A DNA stretch of 64,000 nucleotides from NCBI GenBank assembly GCA_964057225.1, contig OZ059900.1, positions 13,593,638 through 13,657,637 on the forward strand, read 5' to 3'. The stretch comes from Auanema rhodensis. Lineage: Eukaryota; Nematoda; Chromadorea; Rhabditida; Rhabditidae. The position numbers and the translations under genes are program-made. Shown here in pieces: positions 37,901 to 49,651 of this stretch (position 1 is its first letter; each line of letters starts with the position of its first letter). Under the pieces are notes generated by a model. That model saw only the letters and a list, made by a program, of their open reading frames with translations. It had not been told where the DNA came from and did not search any database.

Positions 37901-40022
37901 GATACTGAAATGTGGCCAGTCGCATCTGATAAGCGCTTATGGCAACTTTTAATACGCCTTCCTCATCTTCAAAATGTTCTGTTTCCTCATATTTTCATAT
38001 CAACATCTCTCAAGGTATATAAGAGCTTCATAAAATATAAAAACAAAAAAAAAATATATTAAGGATGACGTGGATGATGTCACTGAACCTATTGGTTCAG
38101 TTTCTGGCGGAACTTCTTGTGAAGTAGGAGTAGCTTTCAAAATAGCTCATAGAGATAATGAATCCATTGTTGCTTTTGCATCGTGCCAGGTTTGCATATT
38201 TTTATATTCTGAAAATGTTCACGATTTAGAGCAAACCTGGCCAGCTTGTGCTTTCTAATGGCAAAGAACTTCAAGAAATGGATGTTAGCACTGCTATGCA
38301 ACTGTATGCCAGCCCTAATATGAATAATAACAATAAGGTATTAATTTTTTATTCTCAAAAAAATATTTAAGTTAATGCATCTAATCGAATTGTTTAGATA
38401 TGCTTTAATTTTTATTTATACTAACCAAAATATTATGCTTTCATTGTTTTCAATGGTATTTTCAGTTGCACCTTTATGATATAGAACATGCCGAAGCTGT
38501 TACAGAATTTTTAACAGATGATTATCATTTAGAGTTTGATAATAACAAACTAAATTTAGAGCATTCAATCAATATGGTAAGGGTTTTGTTATGTATTTTT
38601 TAATTTTTTTTTTACTTTTTACTAACAAATCATATTTTTTTAAATTCTTTTAATCATTTTTTTATAATCTAGCAAAAAATAAGTTGGAGTTCAACTTACT
38701 GTCAATGCAAGGTATAAACTATCGTGGTGTTCTTTGTATTGTATTTTATTCATTCTTATTGTAATGTCTTTTGTATCGTATTTAATTCACTTTTTTGCAG
38801 CTTTCCAAAAAACCATCATCTGGCGTCCGTCGTTTGGATGCACATCCGTATGAGCCACTCTGTAAATATATAATGTGAAGGTTTTTTGAAAATTAGTTAT
38901 TCAGATGTGAGTGGAGCAAATGATGGATCTATTCGTTTGTGGGAATGGGGATCTAAACAAGCTGTTTTCACAGCACGTGCACCTGGACAGCATGCAAGAG
39001 TGAGTTTTTCATTTATCATATTATCACAATTTTATTATATATTTGTTTTAATACCTTCCAGGTAACAAAAGTTTCGTTCTCACAAAATGGTAATAAATTT
39101 GCTGCTGTTGACGGAGACGGAATGCTCTGTTTATGGCAAATATGTTCATCTTCAGATTCCGTTCGAAAACCATTCTTTGTTTGTTGCTTTTGTCTACAGG
39201 TTTTAAATATCTTCATATTTGTAGAGCCAGCGCTGCAATAATAAACATGCCGCAGATGTTCGTTTTCTTGGACCTAGCTCATCAGTACTATTGACAGCAG
39301 GGTTTTCAACTGGCGATTACAATATAGGTAACCCTTAAACTAAAAAATCACTAGATAATTATAATCTGCAATGACTATAATGACCTGTTTTTAAAAACCT
39401 TTTCAGCTATATGGGACACTCTTTTGCCGCAGAACAGAGCTTTAGTTTCTTCATGGGCCGCTCATACAGATGGAGCCACATGTGCTGGATTCCTCTCTAC
39501 ACAGCAGGCATTTAATCATTATTATTTATGATTAAAAGAAAAAAATTTTAGACTATACTTTCTGGTGGTAAACACGGAGAGTTATGTTTCTGGGATGTTA
39601 GACAGCGTAGTCTTCGCACTTCTATCAAATCTTTCGATGTTGGCTCAACGATAACATCTCTGGTTATTGATCCAGATGAAGAATTCATCGTAGCTGGTTC
39701 TAGTGATGGAGACATTAAAGTATTCTAGATAAATAATTTTGTAGATTATTATTTAATCATAGATCTGGTCGCTGGATTCAACTCCCCAATTGTTGCTTGA
39801 AATACCCTCGGAAACCACTTCAAAACAAGGATTCTCATTCAGACCAGGTATTACTTTCTCACTTATAGATAATGTGAAAGCTTTTTTTCAGTTGGCCAAT
39901 CATCAGGACAAGGTGTTGTTCAACTCTATCTCGAAAACAAAATTCGTTTACTTGCCTGTGGCAGTGATGGTGTTCTTCGAATTCACTCTCTTTCTGTACT
40001 AAATGAAAATTCTCTAATATAG
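28937..40022 (+). CDS. rbc-1: rabconnectin-3 alpha / DmX-like protein (DMXL), V-ATPase assembly WD40 protein
   Basis: Very large gene of 30 or more short exons. DMXL with WDR7 forms the metazoan counterpart of the yeast RAVE complex, which reassembles the V-ATPase on endomembranes and affects Notch and synaptic vesicle acidification. N-terminal MVHQVILGAINRDEYASDIG parallels the DMXL start, followed by WD repeats (KFVQYSPDGVFLAVASEDNH). A Rav1-type helical domain lies at about 34230-35390: DECGLRYLMAIKQHEYLL, MRAMGIAWWLKSPATIR, KRRF-like SKQRFRHAAAFFLLSGSLKD. Acidic linkers occur at about 34070-34190 and 37350-37410 (EAEEEELDDEEKELNR). The C-terminal propeller (about 38815-40010) includes GANDGSIRLWEWGSKQ and GGKHGELCFWDVRQRS. 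Stop TAG is at 40020-40022. The architecture is complete from first to last propeller. Confidence 0.93.
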
Positions 40023-40487
40023 CTGTAATATAACACGAATTTTTGTTCTCACCGGCTTAATCACATGTGTTGTGTATTGATATACGAGCCGTTTCTTTTT
40101 TTATTAATCAATTTTATTAACATAAGTCATTATAGAAGAAATATTTTACAATCAAAATATTCCAACACTTACACTTTTATTTATTTATTTATGCGTAAAT
40201 ATGTATTACAGTAGATATTATTGTATAAAGTCATTTTTTTATCTTCCCATTTTTCTTTAATCTGCGGGGGATTGATTTTTTATAATATGTGCATAAAGTT
40301 TTATTTATTCTTCTATTTTGAAGAGTCAAGATTTGAAATTAGCCAAAACCAGAAATATTTCATAACATAAAAATTAGTCATAATAATACCACTTCGGCAT
40401 GTACATGTATGTAAATGCATCATGAGTTTGGAAAACACTATTATAAAACTAAATGAATTGAGTAAAATATAATGTTTTATGAGATGT
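40023..40487. other. convergent 3' interval
   Basis: Short region between the convergent rbc-1 and dim-1 genes, AT-rich, containing both 3' UTRs. Nothing further is seen. Confidence 0.5.
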
Positions 40488-42488
40488 TTATGCTTCGCTG
40501 CCATCATCAGCACCATCGTCAAGAGGTCCTATAAAGCATATTAGAATTGTTTTTGATTGTATGAGATTTACCTTCAATGTTCAATGTTAATTCAACATTG
40601 GCTTCGCCGGCATCATTTTTAATGTTGCAAGTGTAAGTACCACTGTCTTTAGCTTTATAATTCTGTAATACGTGAATTTAGGATAACACTTAAGCAATTA
40701 CAAACTTTGAGTTCAAGAAGAGCAGTGAATGTATTCTGGCCGCCATCAGGTGAAGTTGTGAATTTGATACGGGAAGATTCCTTCATTTTTTTACCCTTTG
40801 GATTGATCCACATTACCTAAACAAAGAGATAAATAAGATTTTTAATAAAGTCAAATATTGTTACTTCTGGATTGCGATCAGCTTGGAATCCAATATCAAA
40901 AACGATAGCTGGATCTCCGGAATCCGAGGTTTTTTGCAGAATTTGTGGCTTTCTAGTGAATGTAGGAGCTCCTTGTGGGACTGAACCAAAACATGCTCAA
41001 GAATAAATCGAGATAAGTACTCACCTTCGAACTTAACGGTGAATGTAGCAGTCAACTTTCCAGAATCGTTTTTAGCAGTGCAGATGAATTGTCCTGCATC
41101 CTTATCCTTGGTGGGATCCTATATATATAGTATATATTAGTAAAATTTGAATCTAGTTGACAGCCTCACTCTAATTTCAAGAGCAGAATAATAAACTTGG
41201 TTAGGTTCCTCACGAAGGACAATCTTTACTCTATCGGATTGTGGAACAATTTCATCTCCCTGTAAGCAAGACTTATGTATCTTACTGTGTATTGTTTTAC
41301 TTACCTTTTGCCAGACAAAAGTAGGCTTAAGAATTGATTTGGCTCTGAATTCCATAACCATGACCTGTCCTTCATCACGAGAAGATATTTGAGGCTTTTC
41401 AATGAAAGTTGGTGAAGAGAAACCTTAGAAATATAAAACTGTTAAGACCATTATTTAGAACTAAATACCAGTTAATTTAAGGTTGAAGTTAGCATTTCCT
41501 TTTCCGTGAGGGTTAACAATGGCACATTTGTATGCTCCAGCATCAGAATCAGCTAAATCCTGAAAACAGATTGTGTCAAGAAAAAGAACCAATATAACGC
41601 TCGGCTCTCTTTGGTAAGTTTTAATTTTACACTAATTGTGGGGAAAGATTGTCCCTCAATGTGTCATTTTCTTCTTTCTCTCATATTTTGAGCTATGGTC
41701 GATCATTTATCTGATCCCGAACGGACACAACCCACTCTTATACTTTATCTCTTACATCTTTCTATTCTTTCCGTCTCTCTCTCACTTGACAATGAGCACT
41801 CCCCCGCGCGCCAGTTGTCATTGAAGATACTGCAGCTTTGCCTATCTTTTATTCTCTCAAATTTTTCACCTTCTCTGAGGAAAAGACTGTTATATTTTAC
41901 AACTGAGTTATACAACAAGATCACTCACTGAAATGGCATTTTTTTTCAAAGTTCATTATAGTCGGTTTTCGAGAAAAACAAAAAATGATCAGCAAAAGTG
42001 AACAAAATGAAATGATTTGTCATGTTTAAACCTAATCTGAAGAGCTTTTTGATCGGCGTTGTAATTCTCGAGGAATCAAAGTAAATAAAATGCTCGATCG
42101 CATGACGTGCCATTATAAAGAAAAATGATGCAATACTTTCAGAATTATTAGTTTCATTTTGTTTCTAACAATTATTGAAATAAAAAATAGCAAACCTTGA
42201 TCTGTAAAATGGCGCTGTAGGAGTCACCTCCTTTGTTGTCCATGCGAAAATTGAAACGACCATCTGGCTTGATTTCCTTCTGTAACAAAAAAAATTTAAT
42301 TCAGACTTTACAACCTATATTTGTATTTTTATCAAAAAATTTATGAAAATTAAAATTACATTGTCGTAGAACCATTTGATATCAGGCTTAGGTCTTGCAT
42401 CTAAATAGCACTCAAGTTCAAGACTGCCATCTTCATTTTGGCGAGCAACTGGTTGTTGAGGGAAATGTGGAGCTTTTCCGTCTGACAT
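40488..42488 (-). CDS. dim-1: DIM-1-like muscle protein with three immunoglobulin domains
   Basis: About 320 residues starting [20 protein letters not shown] and ending [13 protein letters not shown]. Three I-set Ig domains are visible, each with the Cys/Trp core and the D-x-G-x-Y/F-x-C motif: domain 1 [16 protein letters not shown] to [13 protein letters not shown]; domain 2 with PTFVWQKGDEI to [13 protein letters not shown]; domain 3 [10 protein letters not shown] to [13 protein letters not shown]. This resembles the short form of C. elegans DIM-1, an intracellular protein near dense bodies that stabilises body-wall muscle attachment. There is no signal peptide, which fits an intracellular Ig protein. 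A 640-nt intron near 41560-42195 interrupts domain 1; the other introns are short. Confidence 0.82.
41620..41920. other. pyrimidine-rich island inside a dim-1 intron
   Basis: Within the large dim-1 intron the plus strand is rich in CT (TTCTTTCTCTC, CCGTCTCTCTCTCAC) with a local GC-rich core CCCCCGCGCGCCAG near 41803. The complement is purine-rich in the gene's own sense. Its composition resembles the patches in the 17-19 kb interval. Function unknown; an internal promoter or a degenerate dispersed repeat are both possible. Confidence 0.3.
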
Positions 42489-43818
42489 TCTTAAAATAAT
42501 AAAATAATGATTAATTTAATGGAAAGTTTCTCATATAGTGTTTCTTTAATCAATATTCTATCAAACATCACAGAAATCGTAAGCTGAATTTTTATTTGCT
42601 TTGAAAAAGCGAAAGCATAGAATGAACACTCAGAAAGAAATTATAGATATTTAGATATGAACCAAGAAATGACAACTAAAAAAGCTCAACAGCTTCTCAA
42701 ACTAAAAGTTTTTAAAGAGAGTTAAATCTTAAAGAATGTTAAGCGTATTTTGTTAAATTTCATAGTAAATGACTGGAAAAATAAAATAAATGTAAAATAA
42801 TAACTGTAATAAGAATAAGTCGTTCAAAAGGTGTGTTGACGAAGATATAGAGACAACTCTTGTTCTGCATCTAGAAAAGACGGCAAGACCAGGCAGGATG
42901 AGGGGCGGGCAGTTAAACGAACTTAAGAACAGAACGACAGAAGGTGGAAGGAGGCAAAAGTTGAGAGACTGCAAATAAACAGGAGATGGGTAGAGAGAGA
43001 TGAATGAAGTATATGAAAAGAAGCAAGATATGCTGAATTAGAAAAGAGAAGAACTTGTCCGGCTGTTAGCTTGTGTAATGATCTATGTTTATCAAGGTAA
43101 AACAAAATCGGCCAAAGGCTCTTAATGTGAAATTGAAGAATATCTTGGCAAATTTTCATAGATTCCTTATTCAACCAAGTCGTGAAAAGATATCAGATAA
43201 CACAAGAAAGCTAATTATATTCAACGTAGAAAGCGTTCATTCTATCAGTTCTGAGAAAATAAAGTTATCTGATCTCAAACATGAAATTCACTTCACCAAA
43301 CTGATAACAAAACTTTAACTTTGAATAATATACAAACAAAAATTAAAAATTCACAGAGCATAAGTATTGTCTGTTTCTATGATATAGCTGCTTAGTTTAA
43401 AACTTCTCTTTAATGCTGATCGCAGACTCCTACGCTAAAACAGCTGTCATCGTTACACTACTCGACGAAGTGCCGGAGGCAATGAGAAAGTTTATATTTA
43501 GAGAAATTTACAACATGCCCACACAGTGAGCCATACAAGAAAAAAGAGAATATCTTGAATGAGAACAATAAATTAATGTGTTTAAGAAACTTTAAGTTTC
43601 TAATCACAAGTTCTTCTCATTATCACATATCTTTTAATCATTGAAACATAATTGCAAGAGAAAAGCGAAAAACAATTTATTGATGTGTATATGTGTATTA
43701 TGATACAATAACTGAAAATTAATTTATATTAAGTGAAATAAGTGTTAAGTGAACTTTTTAATTGGATAAGTTCTTTTGAAAAAACATATTGAGATCAAAA
43801 TTATAATTCCTGTCCGTT
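42489..43818. other. intergenic interval
   Basis: A purine-rich patch occurs at about 42840-43050 (GGTGGAAGGAGGC, GGTAGAGAGAGATG). Otherwise AT-rich with no supported gene. It contains the dim-1 promoter and the 3' end of the tetraspanin gene. Confidence 0.5.
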
Positions 43819-45087
43819 TTAACGATAAGCTAGTGTTTGCAAATTCAGGCGTTCAACAGCTTCTCGAGTAAGCTTAGCTTTTGGGATTCTCTTTTTCCGT
43901 TCTTCTGTGTACCTGACCTGAGATTGTTCCTAAATAAAAAAGTTGATTCGCACCACTATAAGATTTCTAGCTATTACATTATTTGACACTGAGTCATCAT
44001 GATTAAAAACTAGATACATGGCGAAACAAAGAGCAGCCACTTGACAAATGATAACACCAGAAAAAACAACTAAAGCTACAGAATAACCAATTCGTAAAGC
44101 GATCATAATCCTAAATATTTGAATCACATATAGAAACGAAAATTTGTAACCTATAATGGCAACCATCGCAGCGTATATCGCATGATCTAGGCGGATCTTG
44201 TCGGAAAGCCCGAAAATCAGAACATCCAGCATTACCTAAAAATTATTATACAAATAAGAAACATTTATCGAACTAATAACCACAGCAGCGAAACGCTGTT
44301 TGAAGATGGTCCAACGCTTCTTGTACTACGCCGGCACCTTGATAATAGTGTTGTACCATATAATTCAAAGCATCTGACAATTCAACATCAATCTAAACAA
44401 AGAGTTAAGTAATTGAATCTTTTAGAATTTCATACGCCATCTTTCTTAAATAGAACATATACTATAGTACTTATATTAGCTGCAATTAGAACAAAAAGAC
44501 ATATTGAATATAATATACATAAGCAGCGCGAATTTCCTGTTAGCCCACAACATCCTATAACAGAAAACTCATTTAAGCACCATTATCAGCATAAAACTCA
44601 CCAAAAAAAGACACAACAATCATAACACATCCAAGAACAATCAAGATGTAGCTATAAATAAATAAAGTTGGAGCTTCCCAAAACGCTTCCCCAACCGCTT
44701 GTCGATATCTTCAAAACTATATTTATGTTCAACTGAAAAATTAAAAAAACCTTTCACTAAGAAAATCACGAAAACGACTATCAGTCCGAAGATAAACACC
44801 GAGAGCTACCATTATACCTCCAACAACCTAAAACATAGTTTTATAACATGGATAGCTGTGTCAAAACCAAACCAATTGTACAATATTAGCAGCAAATATA
44901 CCATACCGCATAAACGGAACACAACTTGTTTCACTATGAAAAGAATATTGTTAAAAAGATTTTTTAGAAAACAATACCTTTCCTTTGAAGAAATTGTCGA
45001 GCTATAAGTATAGTCATGGGAAGAGCGATCGATTGGTGAATATACTCTACGATTATCTTGGTAATACATTCTATCTTTCCTGTCCAT
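43819..45087 (-). CDS. tetraspanin
   Basis: Four-pass membrane protein that organises membrane microdomains. ATG at 45085-45087 gives a Tyr/Arg/Ser-rich cytosolic tail (MDRKDRMYYQDNRRVYSPID). Then TM1, SCVPFMRYGIFAANIVQL followed by GGIMVALGVYLR; TM2, TLFIYSYILIVLGCVMIVVS; the CCGLTGNSRCL turn; and TM3, ILYSICLFVLIAANISTIVY. The large extracellular loop contains ALDHLQTAFRCCGNAGCSDF and further cysteines (PRSCDIRCDGC), the family's CCG signature with paired Cys. TM4 is YSVALVVFSGVIICQVAALC. A 36-residue C-terminal tail ends LQTLAYR with TAA at 43819-43821. Loop length and cysteine count are typical. Confidence 0.9.
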
Positions 45088-45571
45088 ATCTTATAAATTC
45101 AAACTCAATTGCTTTTTTGAAAATATCGCTAACATTGAAAATAATCAAACAAAATTCGAACACGAAACATAACTCATGAATTGTATATTAAATGTATTTT
45201 GATTGACCATCGGTCAATAACAACGAGGGATAGGTCACCTGCACAAGCCGCGTTGCAAAACGCTGCGCGCGTATAGCTTATGTTAATGCAAACAGAGATA
45301 GTGTTTGCTCTCATACTGCCATACCTAGCTGTTACATCATCAGCTCAACATGAATTATCGATTACAAGGATACATTTATTAGGGTGTGTTTGAAGAATGA
45401 TGAGTGAAAAATCAAACAAAGCTTCTCAAAATACAATCTCCAAATTATTTTTTAATTTCCTAAATAACAAAATAAAAAGATAAAAGTTCATAATACGAAT
45501 AGATATTACATATACATTATTGCTATATGAGTTTGAATAGCATAGATGTTGCATTCATACAACCAATACTG
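45088..45571. other. intergenic interval
   Basis: Holds the presumed tetraspanin promoter. A local GC-richer stretch with CGCTGCGCGCG lies near 45257-45272. No gene is seen. Confidence 0.45.
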
Positions 45572-46125
45572 TGCTACAAAGCTAAGCTTGAAGCTGAACA
45601 GTGTTTAAATTAATTCATAAATCAGTTCATTGTAAATAAATATTTGAAGAAAAACACGGAAAAACACTTAAAAAATTTATTGAACATTCAAAAACTTGAT
45701 ACAATTTTTTAAAAATAACATAATCATACAGAATACATATTGATAATTGAATGGTTAGTGAAAATATAATATAATTAGATTACAACGAACAACTTCTTTC
45801 ATTAAACTTATTCAATTATATTGATTATATGTTGATAATTTGGTGAAGATTGCAAAAAACGGTTGACTTTCTCCTCGGACTGAAATTCTCAAAGTTCTTA
45901 TATACCGTATACTAGAATAATTCGCTCCAAGACTAATAGTTTTTTTTTTAAAAGTCGTTACAATTTATATAATTTGTCAATATTTTTTGGTCATATTTAT
46001 TTTATATTATTTATTTCGAATTAAATATGGCTGACGCAATAGCTAGTAAAATTCTACGGGATATTGAATTATGTTTTTTGTGTTACGATAGTGAAAGGTA
46101 AGCTTGAAATAAGGTGTAATAATGT
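45572..46125 (+). repeat. direct-repeat copy of the huntingtin promoter and exon 1
   Basis: Nearly the same sequence as 55959-57165, in the same orientation, beginning at TGCTACAAAGCTAAGCTTGA. The copy lacks the 663-bp mariner-type element found at 56150-56812 and lacks some small indels. Similarity ends shortly after the exon-1 donor. Because it preserves an intact TATA target site at the matching point, it records the sequence before that element inserted. Confidence 0.9.
46027..46097 (+). pseudogene. orphan duplicate of huntingtin exon 1
   Basis: 71-nt copy of exon 1 with the same ATG context, MADAIASKILRDIE and the GTAAGC donor. A few substitutions change the residues before LCYDS. No downstream huntingtin exons follow; Polinton-derived sequence does. 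It could still donate its splice site to a chimeric transcript, but no product is evident. Confidence 0.85.
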
Positions 46126-46313
46126 GTCATTCCATTGCGAAACTTTTTTTTCCAACAATTTCTATTTATTCTACACGTTTTAGAAAAAAGTGAAAAATAG
46201 GTGAATTTTCGAAGTAGAAATCTTATAGTGGTTTGCTAGTCCATTGTTAAAAAAACTATTCACTTTACCAATATAGATGTATTTACATTTTTGATCTCTA
46301 TTTACATCCCAAA

Positions 46314-46781
46314 TCATGACTTCATTTTGTTTTTTTTGTTTTCATTTGCACAATTTTCATTTATATAATCGCATTTACTCATCTCACTCAATATATTTGT
46401 TGGTCTTGATTGATTGAAATGAGAATACACTTTTGTTTCTATAATTATACAATTCTCTTTCAAATATCTTTTGTGATAGAAAACACTAGCAAACCTATTT
46501 GGGTAGTTCTCAGATATTTTGCTATTTGTAAACCATTGATATTCACTATGCTTTACAAGTGTTCCATATTCACATATCTTAGTAATTATCATTTCTCTAC
46601 ACTCTACTACGGTCCAAGCTCTATTATTTAATTCTTTTTCAATCAGATGTTCATAACCTGAAATATCTGTATACATAGTTACTTCTGACACTAACTTCTT
46701 ACACAACTTTGCCTCACTTGAGTATTGGATTATATTAGGTTTAAAAACTTCATACTGAACTACTTCAGTTCTGTTTTCCAT
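46314..46781 (-). CDS. unidentified Polinton-associated ORF, 155 codons (reference copy)
   Basis: An uninterrupted frame starting MENRTEVVQYEVFKPNIIQY. I do not recognise a domain; it is soluble-looking, with charged helices and no membrane segment. Its 5' two thirds recur at 51551-51802 (same strand) and, inverted and further decayed, at about 52167-52310. All copies lie next to the same Polinton-like flanks, so it probably belonged to that element. It follows the polymerase N-terminal-like fragment (47254-47012) on the same strand. Confidence 0.5.
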   Translation of the reverse strand: MENRTEVVQYEVFKPNIIQYSSEAKLCKKLVSEVTMYTDISGYEHLIEKELNNRAWTVVECREMIITKICEYGTLVKHSEYQWFTNSKISENYPNRFASVFYHKRYLKENCIIIETKVYSHFNQSRPTNILSEMSKCDYINENCANENKKNKMKS

Positions 46782-47011
46782 TACTTAATTACATTTTGGT
46801 AGTTTTGATAGTTTGAAGTATTGTGTTGGAGAATTTTCTGTACAAATAATTGTTTCAGTATTAGGGAATGTTTATAAAGCTAAAAATAATATAAGTTTGA
46901 GCAACTTTTTCTTGTAGTTCATTAATTAATACTTTTTTCATAAAATGTATCGAAGATTTCTCTTGATTATTTTATGTGTCCATCCTTTGAGCATCCTGTT
47001 GCTAGTGCGAA

Positions 47012-47254
47012 TCAATTAAAAAAACACATATTGTATTCAACATTCTCCAAACTTATGATAAATCTAGATTTTTTAATATAATCCTGCAATTGTAGTTTAC
47101 TACCAATCGGAAAATCTAATCTAGTGATGTTAACACCCACTGCATAAACTCCAAAACTCATAGTTTTTGAATCTGCTCGGCTCTTAGTTAAATGCATTGA
47201 TTCTTGTGTAATTTTATGTTTGATACTTCTCAGATCTTCAGCATTTTTCATCAA
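47012..47254 (-). pseudogene. fragment resembling the N-terminal region of Polinton-type DNA polymerase B
   Basis: An 80-codon frame with ITRLDFPIGSKLQLQDYIKK and FIISLENVEYNMCFFN. This pattern (a 'k-s-k-f-I-i-s-L-k-N ... CF-w' block ahead of the polymerase) occurs in the N-terminal part of Polinton/adintovirus polymerases. It then breaks down into stops. It is the complementary portion to the fragment at 1-780, but here on the minus strand. The assignment rests on a short motif. Confidence 0.45.
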
Positions 47255-47312
47255 AACAGGTTTATTATTAATAAATTTTATTAATTATTGATAAACATAT
47301 TTTTTCAAAAAG

Positions 47313-48378
47313 ATGGTTACTACTTCAGAATCTTCGATTCCTAAGTCCCCTAGACTGGTAGAAATCTATGGTCCCAAGAAAAGAAATGAGATTGTTTAAT
47401 CATTCTTGAAAAAAACGAAAGAACACTAATTCAAGAATTTAGAAAACCGTAGCAATCTGGAAAGCGTAGAAGATCATAGAATTGAAGTATTCGAACCAAT
47501 ATTAGAATCTAATAAAAAGTTACAAGAAAAAATAATTGATGAAAAGAATAAAATAGTTCAAACTCTTAATTCATTTAAAGAACTTCAAAGTCAACCACAA
47601 CTTCTACATCCTCAAACACCTAAGCAAATCCAAAATAGTTCAAACTCTTAATTCATTTAAAGAACTTCAAAGTCAACCACAAATTCTACATCCTCAAACA
47701 CCTAAGCAAATCCAAAATAGTTCAAACAAATTGTCATCTGCATCAATCAAAGTCAGTAATCTGATTGCTACTTATCTTCAAGATATTAGAGATGAAAGTA
47801 TTGTAGGATATTATATAAGGTACTCTTCCCAAAGAGAGAAGGGATATACAATTGGAATTAAAGACATATTTTAAGAGGATAATACGATAGAGATCAATAA
47901 TTCCGTTTATATAGCAACACCTGGTCTAATGGGATTATTAACCCAGAAATCTCCTGATTTCAATAAAATTAAGAATGATGATACCCAAAATTATCGAGAA
48001 ATCTTGTTTTGTTCGAATGCTTTCAATCAAGGTTTCAACAAAGATTCAAAAAAATATAAAGCAGATGCTAGTGATAAATGGAAGTTCATAAAAGAACATT
48101 ATTTTGTTCCCAAAGGTCAAGCTACTGTGAGTAGTGTAACTAAACAATCTTCACTGCAAACTAAGCAAGGAAATTCTCAACTTACGCTAGGAAGCTCGCT
48201 GCTTATGCAAAGTCCAGCTAGTGAAAGTAGTGTTCCCAAAGGTCAAGTAAGTGAAGGTAGTTCAATATCATTTCATCCTAAAGATTTAAATTCTCTTATT
48301 GATTCTTTAAGACTTTCAGTTGCTTCATATCAAGTCTTTCTTTTTTTTTCATATCTTTCTTTACGTATGCTCTAGAAA
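47313..48378 (+). pseudogene. decayed Polinton/adintovirus-associated protein gene with internal repeat
   Basis: Plus-strand coding similarity starts at MVTTSESSIPKSPRL (47313) and continues through in-frame stops (for example near 47397 and 47873) to SLIDSLRLSVASYQ. The informative block is VYIATPGLMGLLTQKSPDF, then YREILFCSNAFNQGFN and KYKADASDKWKFIKE. This resembles a protein of unknown role that recurs beside Polinton and adintovirus genes in animals ('GTPGLWELL ... Y..IL..TNA ... KW..I'). An 81-bp in-frame tandem duplication (IVQTLNSFKELQSQPQ) lies at 47552-47713. The tail is Ser/Gln/Lys-rich. Confidence 0.5.
47552..47713 (+). repeat. 81-bp tandem duplication inside the Polinton-associated ORF
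   Basis: Two consecutive 81-bp units starting AATAGTTCAAACTCTTAATT, differing at about one base, with the beginning of a third unit. 81 nt equals 27 codons, so the repeat keeps the frame. Confidence 0.9.
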
Positions 48379-49651
48379 CAACATTAGGAAAATCTTCTGA
48401 TACACCTATTCTTTCAAGTTTTTCACTCCAAATAGTATCATCTAAATTGATTGCTATGCTTTTGCATTCACATTTACATTCCGATGTTTAGTGAAAGCAT
48501 ATTTATAACTGCATTTGTCACTTTGAGATAACTTCGATTCATCAATGGTTGCAATCATTTTTTCTAAAGCATCCAAATAATTTTGAGCTGTTTCTTTTCT
48601 GTAATAAATGTAATTTTATAATAATATAATTTTTTGTGTATTCCAATATTTCCGAAAAAACAAGATTTTTATTACCGTTAATCTTTTGAATATCATTTAC
48701 AAAGGATTGCAATTTTAATTGACTCACTTATATATTCAATTTTTTTTCTTTATTTTTTCAATATGGGAATATTGTAAAGTATATTGGAAAATTAATACAG
48801 TACAGCAAGATTGAGTATAGCAAGGCAATGTAATTTGGTATTGTAAAAAATACTTTATATAAATGGAAGTCCATAATCTCATTAAAGAGCTTAAAACGTA
48901 TGATTTCTAAAAGAATAGTATATAGTATTTCATAAGAAAACAGAGATATCTCCGAAAACCATAAAAAAATATTTAACTCAATATAACATACGACATAACA
49001 CCAAATGTGTGAAACATCTTGGTAATACAGATTCTTTAGGTATATTTTGCTTATATTATACTCCGAATTCTTGTGATTCACCTAAATTGAATGAAGATTC
49101 TAATAAATTTAATAAGATAGTAGAATCGAAGATTCCTAGATCTGAGGGATTAGTAGATATTTCTGAAGTAACAAAAAAAATAACACCGGAAGAACAAATT
49201 GCTTACATTCAGAAAAGTATTCATTTTTTTATTTATCTATTTCTCAAATATCTGCTTAGCCTCACAACTAATTCACTTCTTGATACTTTCTTGTAATACT
49301 ATGAAAAAACATGAATAACTCATTGTTAAGAAAAAAAAACAGTTTTTTCTTTATTGACATACCCATGTAATGACTTGAGCGCTGATCTCAGTTTTTGTAT
49401 CTTTTTCGAGCATTTCTTCATTTTGTGAATGAATACTATGAAGAATCGCAAACTGAGCGTGTCCCATGTATGGCGTGAAGAAACCTAAAAAATTGAATAA
49501 TTCGAATAATTTAAAGATCAACACCTGTTTGTTCAATATTGCGCATATGAACATGAGAAAAAAGGGAAAACTGCAAATCTTCATAAATCTCAGTCAACTG
49601 GCCAATCTGTAGTAATGTATAACTAAAGAATGAACAGAGTAATTCAAAATG
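48379..49651. other. AT-rich, probably element-derived interval
   Basis: Fragments of open frame occur on both strands (minus 48727-48542 starting MSQLKLQSFVND; plus 49009-49296 with HLGNTDSLGIFCLYYTPNS), without a domain I recognise. The composition and decay match the adjacent Polinton-derived DNA. I see no inverted terminal repeat. Confidence 0.35.
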
